Positions 25,337 through 34,876 of a stretch of 64,000 nucleotides of DNA are shown piece after piece. A program made the translations under genes and the position numbers. The notes under the pieces were generated by a model. It had not been told where the DNA came from. It was given only the letters and a program-made list of their open reading frames with translations, and made no database searches. The DNA comes from Paraburkholderia bonniea (GTDB taxonomy: Bacteria; Pseudomonadota; Gammaproteobacteria; Burkholderiales; Burkholderiaceae): the NCBI RefSeq assembly GCF_009455625.1, contig NZ_QPEQ01000001.1, forward strand, positions 1,240,001 to 1,304,000, written 5' to 3'. Position 1 is the first letter of the stretch. Each line of letters begins with the position of its first letter.

Positions 25337-26860
25337 TCAGGCGGAGATGGCCTGCAGTCCGGCAATTTTTGCCTGCCATTCTTTTGGCCCGGTCTGATGG
25401 ACCGAGGTGCCGGTTGAATCAACCGCGACGGTGACCGGCATGTCCTGAACTTCAAATTCGTAAATGGCTTCCATGCCGAGGTCTTCGAATGCCAGCACTT
25501 TGGCGCTGCGAATCGCCTTCGACACCAGATAGGCCGCGCCACCCACTGCCATCAGATACGCCGCCTGATGCCGCTTGATCGCCTCGATGGCGACGGGGCC
25601 GCGTTCGGCTTTGCCGATCATCGAAATCAGACCTGTCTGCGCCAGCATCATCTCGGTGAACTGATCCATTCGTGTGGCAGTGGTGGGGCCGGCTGGGCCC
25701 ACCACTTCGTCGCGCACCGGGTCGACTGGGCCGACGTAATAAATCACGCGGTTGGTGAAATCAACCGGCAATTTTTCGCCTTTGGCCAGCATGTCGGCGA
25801 TCCGCTTGTGTGCTGCATCGCGGCCGGTCAGCATCTTGCCCGAGAGCAACAGCGTCTGGCCTGGTTTCCAGGCGGCGACTTGTTCAGGGGTCAAGGTGTT
25901 GAGGTCGACACGCTGGCTGGTTTCGGTGTTGGCCACCCATTCGACTTTGGGCCAGGCATCTAGCGAAGGCTGTTCAAGCTTGGCAATGCCAGAGCCGTCG
26001 AGCGTGAAGTGGGCGTGACGCGTGGCAGCGCAATTGGGAATGATGGCCACGGGTTTGCTGGCGGCATGCGTAGGGGCCGCCATGATCTTCACGTCGAGCA
26101 CGGTGGCGAGGCCGCCCAGCCCTTGGGCACCAATGCCCAGCGCGTTGACTTTTTCGTGCAGCTCGATGCGCATCGCTTCAATCCAGTCTCGTGGACCACG
26201 CGCGATGACGTCCTGAATATCAATGGCATCCATCAGCGACTCTTTGGCCATCACCATTGCTTTTTCAGCCGTGCCGCCGATGCCGATTCCCAGCATGCCA
26301 GGCGGGCACCAGCCCGCGCCCATCAGTGGCACGGTCTTGAGCACCCAGTCGACGATGGAATCCGATGGATTCAGCATGGCGAACTTGGTCTTGTTTTCTG
26401 AGCCGCCGCCCTTGGCAGCAACCTGCACATCCACTTTGTCGCCGGGCACGATTTCGTAGTGAATCACGGCCGGCGTGTTGTCCTTGGTGTTTTTTCGCGC
26501 GCCGTCAGGCGGGCTCACGATGGATGCGCGCAGCACGTTGTCCGGATTGGTGTAGCCGCGGCGCACGCCTTCGTTAATCATGTCGGTCACGCTCAGCGTA
26601 GCGCCGTCCCAGCGGACATCCATGCCTACCTTGACGAAGATCGTGACGATCCCGGTGTCCTGGCAAATCGGTCGGCGCCCTTCGGCACACATGCGGCTAT
26701 TGGTCAGGATTTGCGCAATGGCGTCTTTTGCTGCGGGGCTTTGCTCACGTTCGTAAGCGCGGCCAAGCGCCTGGATGTAATCGAGCGGGTGGTAATAGCT
26801 GATGTGTTGAAGCGCATCAGCAATGCTCTGAATCAGATCTTCCTGTTTGATGACGGTCAT
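25337..26860 (-). CDS. fumA: Class I fumarate hydratase (4Fe-4S)
   Basis: A 507-residue single-chain class I fumarase that interconverts fumarate and malate in the TCA cycle. Three cluster-binding cysteines are recognisable in RRPICQDTGIVT, GAGWCPPGMLG and IIPNCAATRHAHF. The alpha part (residues 1-300) is followed by the beta part (LLLSGKMLTGRDAAHKRI, then GPAGPTTATRMDQF and GKAERG). The oxygen-labile cluster type fits an iron-replete regulon. A class II fumC is not in this window. It is 59 bases downstream of the UPF0114 gene. Confidence 0.95.
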   Translation of the reverse strand: MTVIKQEDLIQSIADALQHISYYHPLDYIQALGRAYEREQSPAAKDAIAQILTNSRMCAEGRRPICQDTGIVTIFVKVGMDVRWDGATLSVTDMINEGVRRGYTNPDNVLRASIVSPPDGARKNTKDNTPAVIHYEIVPGDKVDVQVAAKGGGSENKTKFAMLNPSDSIVDWVLKTVPLMGAGWCPPGMLGIGIGGTAEKAMVMAKESLMDAIDIQDVIARGPRDWIEAMRIELHEKVNALGIGAQGLGGLATVLDVKIMAAPTHAASKPVAIIPNCAATRHAHFTLDGSGIAKLEQPSLDAWPKVEWVANTETSQRVDLNTLTPEQVAAWKPGQTLLLSGKMLTGRDAAHKRIADMLAKGEKLPVDFTNRVIYYVGPVDPVRDEVVGPAGPTTATRMDQFTEMMLAQTGLISMIGKAERGPVAIEAIKRHQAAYLMAVGGAAYLVSKAIRSAKVLAFEDLGMEAIYEFEVQDMPVTVAVDSTGTSVHQTGPKEWQAKIAGLQAISA

Positions 26861-26919
26861 GACGGGCTCGTTGGGGACGGGGGCAACTGGTATATGCCGG
26901 GTTCTCGACAGGAACGCGG

Positions 26920-27516
26920 TCAGTTCTGCGGATTCGCCGGGGCAGCGTGAGGTTCGCTGGCCGGTTCATGGAAATGCTCGGGATGGGTATGCGTGGTCAG
27001 GCGGTCAACCCACGCCATGATTAGTGCAGAGGCGAGGAACGCGATATGGATGATGACCTGCCACATCACCGCATGCGCCGTGTGCTGATCGGGGTTGATA
27101 AAGGTTTTCAGCAGGTGGATGGACGAAATGCTGATGAGCGCCATCGACAGCTTCACCTTGAGCACGCCAGCGTTGACGTGATCGAGCCATTCAGGTTCGT
27201 CGGGGTGATTTTCGATGCCGAGCCGTGAGACGAAGGTTTCGTAGCCGCCGACGATCACCATGATGAGCAGGTTCGAGATCATCACGACGTCGATCAGGCC
27301 GAGCACGACCAGCATCACGTTGGTTTCGTCTAGTGTCAGCGAGGCCGTAACCAGATGCCAGACCTCTTTGAGAAACAGAACGACATAGACCCCTTGCGCG
27401 ACGATCAGCCCGAGATAAAGCGGAACTTGCAGCCAGCGGCTCATGAAGATGACAGCGGGCAGCGGGCGCATTGGACGACGGGGCTGGGCAGCAGAACGGT
27501 GGCGTGGTGCGGACAT
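26920..27516 (-). CDS. UPF0114 (YqhA-type) membrane protein
   Basis: A 198-residue polytopic membrane protein of the UPF0114/TIGR00645 family. It has four hydrophobic helices (VPLYLGLIVAQGVYVVLFLK; MLVVLGLIDVVMISNLLIMV; LSMALISISSIHLL; VIIHIAFLASALIMAWVDRL) and the conserved loop VGGYETFVSRLGIENHPDEP. Function is unknown. The start may be the ATG at 27471 (MRPLPAVIFMSRW), since the first 15 residues are basic and family members are shorter. The C-terminal tail is His- and Pro-rich. Confidence 0.87.
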   Translation of the reverse strand: MSAPRHRSAAQPRRPMRPLPAVIFMSRWLQVPLYLGLIVAQGVYVVLFLKEVWHLVTASLTLDETNVMLVVLGLIDVVMISNLLIMVIVGGYETFVSRLGIENHPDEPEWLDHVNAGVLKVKLSMALISISSIHLLKTFINPDQHTAHAVMWQVIIHIAFLASALIMAWVDRLTTHTHPEHFHEPASEPHAAPANPQN

Positions 27517-27656
27517 GAGGCTCTGGATGGTGGACGCTGGCCTGGCCGGGACTGGATTGCCCCGGCGCCAGGCGCGCTATTGTACAGCGTCGTTTATCTG
27601 GATCGCATGGGCGCGGACAATCGCTGCGCGCCGGGTGGCGGGTGTCTGGCCGGTTT

Positions 27657-28553
27657 TCAGACGCGGGTGGGTGGCGCGCGCCTGCCTTTCAGGCTGGCGA
27701 GTCCGATGCCTGCGATAACACAGGCAAGGGCGATGCCGTGCGCGAGCGTGGGATGTTCGCCCAGAAACACGATGCCGTAGAGCGCGGCGGCGATAGGCAG
27801 TACCGCACAGAACACGCCAGCCAGGTTGCCAGGCACATGGCGAATGCCTTTCATCCAGAGCCAGAACGAAAAAATACTGGCCGAAAGGCCGTACCAGAGC
27901 ACGAGCGCCCAGATGCCAGCAGGCACGCTGCGGTAATCAAAATGCAGTAGCGCACTGGCCCCGAGCGGCAACATCAGGAGCAAGCCAAACAGATGGGTAT
28001 AGGCGCAGATCTCAAGTGGTGCGAGCGTTTGCGCGAGGCGGCGCGACAAGATCACATAAAGCGATTCGCAGCACACCGCACCTAGCACCATCAGGTTGCC
28101 CGCGAGCGAGCCCTGTGTGGCGCTTGCGTCGTGCCCGCTCTGGGCCAGATTGATGACGCCGATGCCCGCCACCGCAAGCGCAATCGAAGCCAGCACCCGC
28201 CCGCTGGGCCGTTCTTTGAGAAAAATCCACGCGAAGAGCGCGACGACTGCGGGAATGGTGCTGGTAATCACCCCGGCTGCGACAGCGCTGGTCCGTTGCA
28301 CGCCATTGAGCATTAGCAACGTAAACCCGAAGGTGCCGAACAGTGCCTGTAAAAACAGATTGAGCCATTCGCTGCGGGTCACGCGACGTAGTTTGGGCAC
28401 ACGCAATAGCGGGCCTAGCACCGCCATCGCAAGCAGAAAGCGCAGTAGCGCGAACAGCGAAACGGGAAGGAACGCGACGATGGATTTACCGATGCCGACA
28501 TTGGTGCCAACCAGCAGCATCGCCGCGATCAGGAGCAGGGCGTAACGATTCAA
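27657..28553 (-). CDS. EamA/DMT-family transporter
   Basis: A 298-residue membrane protein with ten hydrophobic helices arranged as two EamA repeats (LLLIAAMLLVGTNVGIGKSI at the start of the first and GNLMVLGAVCCESLYVILS for the second). Members export amino acids, nucleosides or other metabolites by proton exchange. The substrate cannot be inferred. It is 140 bases upstream of the UPF0114 gene on the same strand. Confidence 0.85.
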   Translation of the reverse strand: MNRYALLLIAAMLLVGTNVGIGKSIVAFLPVSLFALLRFLLAMAVLGPLLRVPKLRRVTRSEWLNLFLQALFGTFGFTLLMLNGVQRTSAVAAGVITSTIPAVVALFAWIFLKERPSGRVLASIALAVAGIGVINLAQSGHDASATQGSLAGNLMVLGAVCCESLYVILSRRLAQTLAPLEICAYTHLFGLLLMLPLGASALLHFDYRSVPAGIWALVLWYGLSASIFSFWLWMKGIRHVPGNLAGVFCAVLPIAAALYGIVFLGEHPTLAHGIALACVIAGIGLASLKGRRAPPTRV

Positions 28554-28921
28554 GCTGGAATCCGGGCGAGAAGTTCAGTTAGCATGGCGCGAGGGTGCCT
28601 GCGGGGTGCTTGTTATAGCGTAAACGCCTTGCGGCGTCCCTCCGTGGCGTGCGGTGAATCAATGGGCTGGCTCGCGTAAGTGCCGGGTAAGTTGCACCGC
28701 TTATCGTCGCGTCAGCGCGGCACACTGAAGGTGTCGGTGTATGCGGAGCGCCGGGTGCGAGCGGGGCCTCGGGTGAATGCGAAGTCTGGCATCCGAAGCG
28801 TCTGGCGTTGCCATAGCGTCTAGCACCTGGCGTCTCGCACATGGCGCGGCGCAAGCAGCCGTGCGCGGGCGTAGCGGCTTCATCAATACAGGGTTCAAGT
28901 TTCATCATCAGGGGGTAGTTG
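28554..28921. other. Divergent promoter region, EamA gene/acs
   Basis: About 370 bases with no convincing gene on either strand. It must hold the acs promoter. I see no clear operator. Confidence 0.35.
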
Positions 28922-30904
28922 ATGTCTGCGATTGAGTCGGTTCTTCACGAACACCGTATTTTCCCGCCGTCGGCGGATGCTGTTGCCAAGGCTTCGGTGT
29001 CTGGCATGGAAGCCTATCAGGCGCTCACCGCTGAAGCGGAGCGCGATTACACCGGTTTCTGGGCGCGTCTTGCGCGCGAAACGCTGAGCTGGAGCAAGCC
29101 GTTCACCAAGGTGCTCGACGAATCAAAGGCACCGTTTTACACCTGGTTTGAAGACGGCGAAATGAACGCTTCGTACAACTGCCTTGACCGTCACGTTGAG
29201 GCTGGAAATGGCAGCCGGGTTGCGGTGATTTTTGAAGCGGATGACGGCACCGTGACCAACGTGACCTACCAGGATTTGCTGCAGCGTGTGTGCCGGATGG
29301 CGAATGCGCTGAAGCAGAGTGGTGTGAAGAAGGGCGACCGCGTGGTGATTTACATGCCGATGTCGGTCGAAGGGATCATCGCCATGCAGGCTTGCGCGCG
29401 TCTGGGCGCAACGCATTCGGTTGTGTTCGGCGGGTTTTCTTCCAAATCGCTCAATGAGCGGCTGGTTGATGTGGGCGCGGTGGCGCTGATTACCTCTGAT
29501 GAGCAGATGCGCGGCGGCAAGGCACTACCACTCAAGCAGATCGCGGATGAAGCGCTGGCACTGGGCGGCTGCGAGAAGGTACACAGCGTGGTGGTGTATC
29601 GCCGCACCGGTGGCGCGGTGGCGTGGCACCCGGGGCGTGACGCCTGGATGCATGAGCTGATGCAGGCCGAGGCCGACACCTGCGCGCCTGAGCCACTGAG
29701 CGCTGAGCATCCGCTATTTATTCTGTACACGTCAGGTTCGACCGGAAAGCCGAAAGGGATTCAGCACAGCACAGGAGGGTATTTGCTGTGGGCCGCTCAG
29801 ACCATGAAATGGACCTTCGACTGGAAGCCGACGGATGTGTTCTGGTGTACCGCGGATATTGGCTGGGTGACCGGGCACAGCTATATCGCTTATGGACCGC
29901 TAGCGCTGGGCGGCACTCAGGTGGTGTTCGAAGGCGTGCCAACCTGGCCGGATGCAGGCCGGTTCTGGCGCATGATCGAGAAGCACAAGGTGAGCGTGTT
30001 CTACACCGCTCCAACCGCGATCCGCTCGCTAATCAAGCTGGCCGAAGCGGATGCGAAAGTTCATCCGAAGCGGTTTGACCTATCGTCGTTGCGGATCATT
30101 GGCACCGTTGGCGAACCGATCAATCCCGAGGCGTGGATCTGGTATCACGACAATGTTGGCGGCGGACATTGCCCGATTGTCGACACCTGGTGGCAGACTG
30201 AAACCGGTGGCCACATGATTACGCCCTTGCCTGGTGCGACGCCACTGGTGCCGGGCTCCTGCACCTTGCCACTCCCCGGCATCATGGCAGCCGTCGTGGA
30301 CGAAACCGGTCAGGACGTACCGAATGGACAGGGCGGCATTCTGGTGATTAAACGTCCATGGCCTGCGATGTTGCGCACGGTCTGGGGCGATCCCGAGCGA
30401 TATCTCAAAAGCTATTTTCCGGCGGAGCTGGGTGGCAGGTTGTATCTGGCGGGAGATGGCACGGTGCGCGACAAGGAGACCGGTTACTTCACGATCATGG
30501 GGCGGATTGATGATGTGCTGAATGTGTCCGGCCATCGTTTGGGGACGATGGAGATTGAGTCGGCGCTGGTATCCAATCCGCTTGTCGCGGAAGCTGCCGT
30601 GGTTGGCCGGCCAGATGACACGACGGGCGAAGCCGTGGTGGCATTTGTGGTGTTGAAACGCTCACGCCCAGAGGGTGAAGAGGCGACGAAACTGGCCCAG
30701 GAGTTACGTGCCTGGGTGGCGCAAGAGATCGGCCCGATTGCCAAGCCACGAGATATCCGCTTTGGCGATAATTTGCCGAAAACCCGCTCGGGCAAGATCA
30801 TGCGGCGCTTGCTGCGTTCACTGGCGAAAGGCGAGGCGATTACGCAGGATGTGTCGACGCTGGAAAACCCTGCGATTCTTGGTCAGTTGGGGGAGGCGCT
30901 TTAG
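28922..30904 (+). CDS. acs: Acetyl-CoA synthetase
   Basis: A 660-residue AMP-forming acetyl-CoA synthetase that activates acetate. Seen are the P-loop-like [11 protein letters not shown], the adenylate motif [11 protein letters not shown], the hinge region ([20 protein letters not shown]) and the C-terminal [11 protein letters not shown], whose Lys is the regulatory acetylation site in relatives. The ATG at 28922 follows CAGGGGG; a TTG directly before it is also in frame. It ends in TAG. A terminator follows, and a symporter pair of the type often linked to acetate uptake is encoded convergently beyond tRNA-Ser. Confidence 0.96.
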   Translation: MSAIESVLHEHRIFPPSADAVAKASVSGMEAYQALTAEAERDYTGFWARLARETLSWSKPFTKVLDESKAPFYTWFEDGEMNASYNCLDRHVEAGNGSRVAVIFEADDGTVTNVTYQDLLQRVCRMANALKQSGVKKGDRVVIYMPMSVEGIIAMQACARLGATHSVVFGGFSSKSLNERLVDVGAVALITSDEQMRGGKALPLKQIADEALALGGCEKVHSVVVYRRTGGAVAWHPGRDAWMHELMQAEADTCAPEPLSAEHPLFILYTSGSTGKPKGIQHSTGGYLLWAAQTMKWTFDWKPTDVFWCTADIGWVTGHSYIAYGPLALGGTQVVFEGVPTWPDAGRFWRMIEKHKVSVFYTAPTAIRSLIKLAEADAKVHPKRFDLSSLRIIGTVGEPINPEAWIWYHDNVGGGHCPIVDTWWQTETGGHMITPLPGATPLVPGSCTLPLPGIMAAVVDETGQDVPNGQGGILVIKRPWPAMLRTVWGDPERYLKSYFPAELGGRLYLAGDGTVRDKETGYFTIMGRIDDVLNVSGHRLGTMEIESALVSNPLVAEAAVVGRPDDTTGEAVVAFVVLKRSRPEGEEATKLAQELRAWVAQEIGPIAKPRDIRFGDNLPKTRSGKIMRRLLRSLAKGEAITQDVSTLENPAILGQLGEAL

Positions 30905-30996
30905 GGGGTGTTTTTAGGGGGCGTGGTTTGCCCCGCTTTGTTGGCCCCGCTTGGCCGAATTGATGGGTTGGGTGATGGGTGTGTGAAGCGAAAATG

Positions 30997-31022
30997 AAAA
31001 ACGGGCCGTGAGGCCCGTTTTT
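30997..31022 (+). terminator. Rho-independent terminator after acs
   Basis: An 11-bp stem (AAAAACGGGCC and complement) with GTGA loop and T5 tail, 93 bases after acs. On the other strand it also serves tRNA-Ser, whose 3' end is 11 bases away. Confidence 0.85.
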
Positions 31023-31032
31023 ATTGACTGTC

Positions 31033-31123
31033 TGGCGGAGAGACGGGGATTCGAACCCCGGATAGGTTATTAACCTATACACGCTTTCCAGGCGTGCGAC
31101 TTAAACCGCTCATCCATCTCTCC
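31033..31123 (-). tRNA. tRNA-Ser(GGA)
   Basis: The minus strand folds as a class II tRNA: acceptor GGAGAGA paired with TCTCTCC, discriminator G and encoded CCA, a D-arm (GAGCGGTTTAAGTC), an anticodon loop with GGA, a long variable arm (TAGGTTAATAACCTA) and T-arm CCGGGGTTCGAATCCCCG. The long arm and GGA anticodon identify serine. Confidence 0.97.
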
Positions 31124-31202
31124 GCGAGGACGCGCAGTATAGCAAACTCCAGACATTGCGCCACCCTTTCTGTTGCAAGGCGGTGTGTGCTGGGCGATGC
31201 CT

Positions 31203-33221
31203 TTACGGGTGGCGGATGTAGTCCACGAGTGCCTGGGTGTAGGCGTCCGGCCGTCGGTCTAGCAGGCTCACTGCAATGGCTACAGAAAATCCCGCGAGCA
31301 CGCCGAAGACGCCCGCGCTGATCGGGTCGATGCCAAACCAGCGTGTGCCGCTGAAACCAGTTAGCTGGGTGAAGAATGGATACGTCGAAACGATGTAGTA
31401 CACGCACACCAGCAATCCCGCTGTCATGCCGGCAACCGCGCCGCGCCGCGTGATTCTTTTCCAGAAAATACCCAGCACCAGAACTGGAAACAGGCTTGAG
31501 GCGGCGAGCGAAAACGCTGCCCCCACCAGAAACAAAATATTGCCGGTGTTGAGCGACGCAATGTAAGAGGCCAGTAGCGCCACGCCCAGCAACAAGATCT
31601 TGGAGACGCTAACGCGGCGCTGGCTCGATGCTTTCGGGTCGATCATGCAGTAGTAGATGTCATGGGAGAGGGCATTGGCGATGGTCAACAGCAATCCATC
31701 CGCGGTCGAAAGAGCTGCCGCCAGTGCTCCCGCTGCGATCAGGCCGGACATCACATACGGCAGCCTGGCAATCTCTGGCGCAGCTAGCACCAGCATGTCC
31801 GGCTGCATCTGGATTTCACTCCAGTTCACGATGCCGTTGCCATTGCTGTCGACAATACTCAGCAGATACGGCTCGACTCTGCGCCATTGCATGACCCATG
31901 ACGGTAAATCGCTGAAGCGCTGACCGACCAGGTTCGTCAGAATTTCGTGCTTGATGAGTACCGCCAGCAACGGCACGGTCAGATAAAACAGCGCGACAAA
32001 AAATAGTGTCCAGCCGACGGAGCGGCGCGCGGAGGCCACCGAGGTCGTGGTGTTGTAGCGCGTCAGAATATGCGGCAGGCTCGCGGTTCCAAGCGATAGG
32101 CACAGCAGCAAGGCAAGGAAATTGAGCCGGTGGCTGCTGTGGGCGTCTTCGGTTGCGGCGGGGAACGGTTCATGCAGCGGCACTGGTTCGGCTGCTCGGG
32201 CTAGCAGGTCATCGCGTTGCTGGGTCCAGAGCTGACGTGCGCCAGAGGCATCGTGGGGCAATGCGTCGAGCGCGTGTTCCAGCGCATTGATGTCGCGTAA
32301 CGGGCCGTTATGTTCACGCAATGCCGCCAGCGCTTTGACCATGCGCAGGCGCTCGTCAGCAAACGAATGCGGTAGTGCGTCCAGTTGGGTTTGGATCTGT
32401 GCTGCTTGCAACTGAAAACGATGGCGCACGGCTTGTTCCGGCGGCGCGTTGAGTATGGCTTGCTCCTGTGTTTCGACTTGTGTCATCAAGCTGCCGTAGC
32501 TGAATTGCGCGACCCAGCCTAGTCCGTTTTTATGCGCAATCATCGACACCGGAATCAGAATCGCGGCGATCAAAATGATGTACTGCGCGACTTGTGTCCA
32601 GGTGACCGCCCGCATGCCGCCTAGAAAGGAACACACCAGAATGCCTGCCAGCCCGCAAAAAATGCCGATGGCGAAATCGACGCCGATAAAACGCATGGCG
32701 ATTAGCCCGACGCCTTGAATCTGCGCGACGAGATAGACGAACGAACACAGGATGGTGGCCAGTGCGGCAAGGCTTCGTACCAGGCTGCTCGAAAAGCGTG
32801 TGCCGAGAAAATCGGGAATGGTGTAGCGCGCCAGTTTGCGCACATAAGGGGCTAGCAGGAGAGCGACCAGGCAGTAGCCGCTAGTCCAGCCCATCAGGTA
32901 GGCCAGGCCGTCGTAGCCCGTGGCATAGAGCGACCCGGCAAGTCCAATGAACGAGGCCACCGAGAGCCAGTCGGCTGCGGTGGCCATGCCGTTAAAGACC
33001 GCTGGCACGCGTCGTCCGGCGACGTAGTACTCCACCAGATCCGAGGTGCGTGACAACAGGCCGATCACCGCATAAACCGCGATGGGCACAAACAGAAACA
33101 CATAGCCAATCCACATGCCCGGACCGGTGACGCGCTCGATTCGCAGCATCAGATAGATAAAGGCAAGAAAGCCCAGGGTGTAAAACGCGTACGAGCGGAT
33201 CAGCCGATGCGTGAGGGTCAT
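31203..33221 (-). CDS. Sodium:solute symporter, large subunit (VC_2705-type)
   Basis: A 672-residue sodium/solute symporter with 13 or so helices. The SSS signature region is present (RRVPAVFNGMATAADWLSVA, then YDGLAYLMGWTSGYCLV and VYLVAQIQGVGLIAMRF), as in ActP acetate permeases. A hydrophilic insert of about 120 residues (from VETQEQAILNAPPEQAV to AATEDAHSSH) splits the transport core and marks the VC_2705 subgroup. Its ATG directly follows the TGA of the DUF4212 small subunit, so the two are translationally coupled. The substrate is probably a short organic acid such as acetate, judged by family and the nearby acs. Confidence 0.87.
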   Translation of the reverse strand: MTLTHRLIRSYAFYTLGFLAFIYLMLRIERVTGPGMWIGYVFLFVPIAVYAVIGLLSRTSDLVEYYVAGRRVPAVFNGMATAADWLSVASFIGLAGSLYATGYDGLAYLMGWTSGYCLVALLLAPYVRKLARYTIPDFLGTRFSSSLVRSLAALATILCSFVYLVAQIQGVGLIAMRFIGVDFAIGIFCGLAGILVCSFLGGMRAVTWTQVAQYIILIAAILIPVSMIAHKNGLGWVAQFSYGSLMTQVETQEQAILNAPPEQAVRHRFQLQAAQIQTQLDALPHSFADERLRMVKALAALREHNGPLRDINALEHALDALPHDASGARQLWTQQRDDLLARAAEPVPLHEPFPAATEDAHSSHRLNFLALLLCLSLGTASLPHILTRYNTTTSVASARRSVGWTLFFVALFYLTVPLLAVLIKHEILTNLVGQRFSDLPSWVMQWRRVEPYLLSIVDSNGNGIVNWSEIQMQPDMLVLAAPEIARLPYVMSGLIAAGALAAALSTADGLLLTIANALSHDIYYCMIDPKASSQRRVSVSKILLLGVALLASYIASLNTGNILFLVGAAFSLAASSLFPVLVLGIFWKRITRRGAVAGMTAGLLVCVYYIVSTYPFFTQLTGFSGTRWFGIDPISAGVFGVLAGFSVAIAVSLLDRRPDAYTQALVDYIRHP

Positions 33222-33596
33222 TCAGGTGTCGTTGGTGGGGTTCGACTGGGCGTCGGTGGCTTGGCGCAAGTTTCGGCCGGCGCGTTGTATTAGCACGATG
33301 TACACGACGATCAGCGCCAGGTAGATCAAGATTGCGCCTTGGGCACCGAAATAAAACGGCAGGCGAAATCCGGCGAGATGAAACGCATTGAGGGTGCCTG
33401 CGGCAAATGGAATGGCAAACGAGACGCCACCGCCGATGGTAAGCAAAACGGCAATGAGCGCGAGGTTAAAGCGCCAATATCGTTGATAGGCCTGCGCCAT
33501 CGCGGTTGAGACGATGGGAGGATCTGCCGGGGGCGTGTGGTGGGCGCTTTGCTTCGCTGGTTTGGGGCGATGGGGGTGGGTGGGCGGCGCAGTCAT
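33222..33596 (-). CDS. DUF4212 symporter small subunit
   Basis: A 124-residue membrane protein that partners the large symporter subunit. After a Pro/His-rich disordered start it has the conserved RYWRFNLALIAVLLTIGGGV helix and a second helix (GAQGAILIYLALIVVYIVLI). The pair of DUF4212 and VC_2705-type symporter is a fixed arrangement in proteobacteria. The start is uncertain: an ATG at 33596 (MTAPPTHP) is preferred, while 33644 would add 16 residues including CGC. The stop TGA abuts the next ATG with no spacer. Confidence 0.85.
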   Translation of the reverse strand: MTAPPTHPHRPKPAKQSAHHTPPADPPIVSTAMAQAYQRYWRFNLALIAVLLTIGGGVSFAIPFAAGTLNAFHLAGFRLPFYFGAQGAILIYLALIVVYIVLIQRAGRNLRQATDAQSNPTNDT

Positions 33597-33918
33597 GCGC
33601 TTGTGTATCAAAAAGGCTTTGCATCCGCAATGAGGATTGTCCATGCGGTGGGGTGGGGTGATCGGTTGAGTTGACTTAAACAGGTTCGGGTGCGGTTTGA
33701 GTTTTCAGATTAATTCCATATTTTTTATATTTTCGATCCATATATGGTGTGTCGCCCGTTGAGGCATTGATTCATCCGGGGAGTTTTATTCTGCAATATG
33801 GTGAAAGAAGGTGGGAGATATATTTCGCGTATGATTCATGCTAAAGGGCTGGGCTCCAGTGGTTTGCAGAATTTAAAAATAATTACTGGTGAAATAATAA
33901 TTTCTATTTTGGATAAAT
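33597..33918. other. AT-rich spacer before the acid phosphatase gene
   Basis: Base composition turns AT-rich at about 33.7 kb. A small frame at 33798-34001 overlaps the phosphatase start and is not supported. Otherwise only a promoter is expected here. Confidence 0.35.
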
Positions 33919-34647
33919 ATGAAAATCAAGGTAAAAATTGCATTGCTCACGGTCATCGCTGCATCATTTTATTCTGCAGCATTGCTGGCGGCAGGGAGTG
34001 ATGGTTTTTTGACAGCGGAAACGGCGCCCAGTAGTTTGGCGATTTTGCCGCCGCCTCCCGCCGAGAACACGGTGGCCTTTTTGAACGATAAAGCGAACTA
34101 TGAAATCGGGCGTTCATTGAAAAACGATGCGCGTGTTGCATTGGCCGCTAGTGATGCTAATTGCAAAAACATAAATGCAATATTTTCCAGTGCCTTTGGC
34201 CGGGAGATTTCGGAGGAAAAAACGCCAAAACTTTATCGCTTGCTATTAGGTGTTTTGCAGGACAGTCATGATCATGCGATGAAATCGGCTAAAAATCATT
34301 ACATGCGGGTTAGGCCATTTGTTATGTATGGAGACAAAACGTGTACGCCAGAAGAAGATAATAAAATGAAAAATACGGGATCTTACCCTTCGGGGCATGC
34401 GTCTTTCGGATGGGCCGCGGCTTTGGTGCTATCTGAAATCAATCCGGAGCGGACAACGGAAATCTTGAGAAGAGGTTATGACTTCGGTCAAAGCCGGGTG
34501 GTGTGTGGTGCGCACTGGCAAAGCGATGTTGATAATGGGCGCTTAATGGGCGCTGCAGTCGTGGCTGATTTGCATAACAACGATAAATTTATTAAGGCGC
34601 TTGAGGCTGCGAAAGCGGAATTTAAGGAAAATACGCCGGGGAATTAA
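33919..34647 (+). CDS. Class A non-specific acid phosphatase (PhoN-like, PAP2 fold)
   Basis: A 242-residue periplasmic enzyme. The signal peptide ends near ALLAAGSDGF. All three parts of the vanadium-haloperoxidase/PAP2 active site are complete: K-x6-RP (KNHYMRVRP), PSGH (GSYPSGHASFG) and SR-x5-H-x3-D (SRVVCGAHWQSD). Members remove phosphate from a broad range of organic phosphates in acid periplasm. The gene is AT-rich compared with its neighbours and stands alone between the symporter pair and an RmlD-like gene, which suggests acquisition by transfer. Confidence 0.92.
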   Translation: MKIKVKIALLTVIAASFYSAALLAAGSDGFLTAETAPSSLAILPPPPAENTVAFLNDKANYEIGRSLKNDARVALAASDANCKNINAIFSSAFGREISEEKTPKLYRLLLGVLQDSHDHAMKSAKNHYMRVRPFVMYGDKTCTPEEDNKMKNTGSYPSGHASFGWAAALVLSEINPERTTEILRRGYDFGQSRVVCGAHWQSDVDNGRLMGAAVVADLHNNDKFIKALEAAKAEFKENTPGN

Positions 34648-34876
34648 TTTTTTCAATTAATCTTCAGGGGCGTGTGGTATGTCTGTGCTGCCCTTGTCAT
34701 GCTTCTGTATTTGTCAATGCCACTAATTCATATTGGTGGCGTTGTATTTGGCGTTATGGAGTTTCGTGGGTGCAGTTTTTTTCTCTATAAAATGGCCAGA
34801 AACACGAATTTTATAAAGCCAAACGACCGATGTGATACCGAACTGTGAGCGGATCAGAGTGGAGTTTCTGTCTTGC

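Noticed and set aside
33798-34001. 67-codon plus-strand frame overlapping the phosphatase start
   Set aside because: Covers the signal peptide of the phosphatase in another frame and has no likeness.
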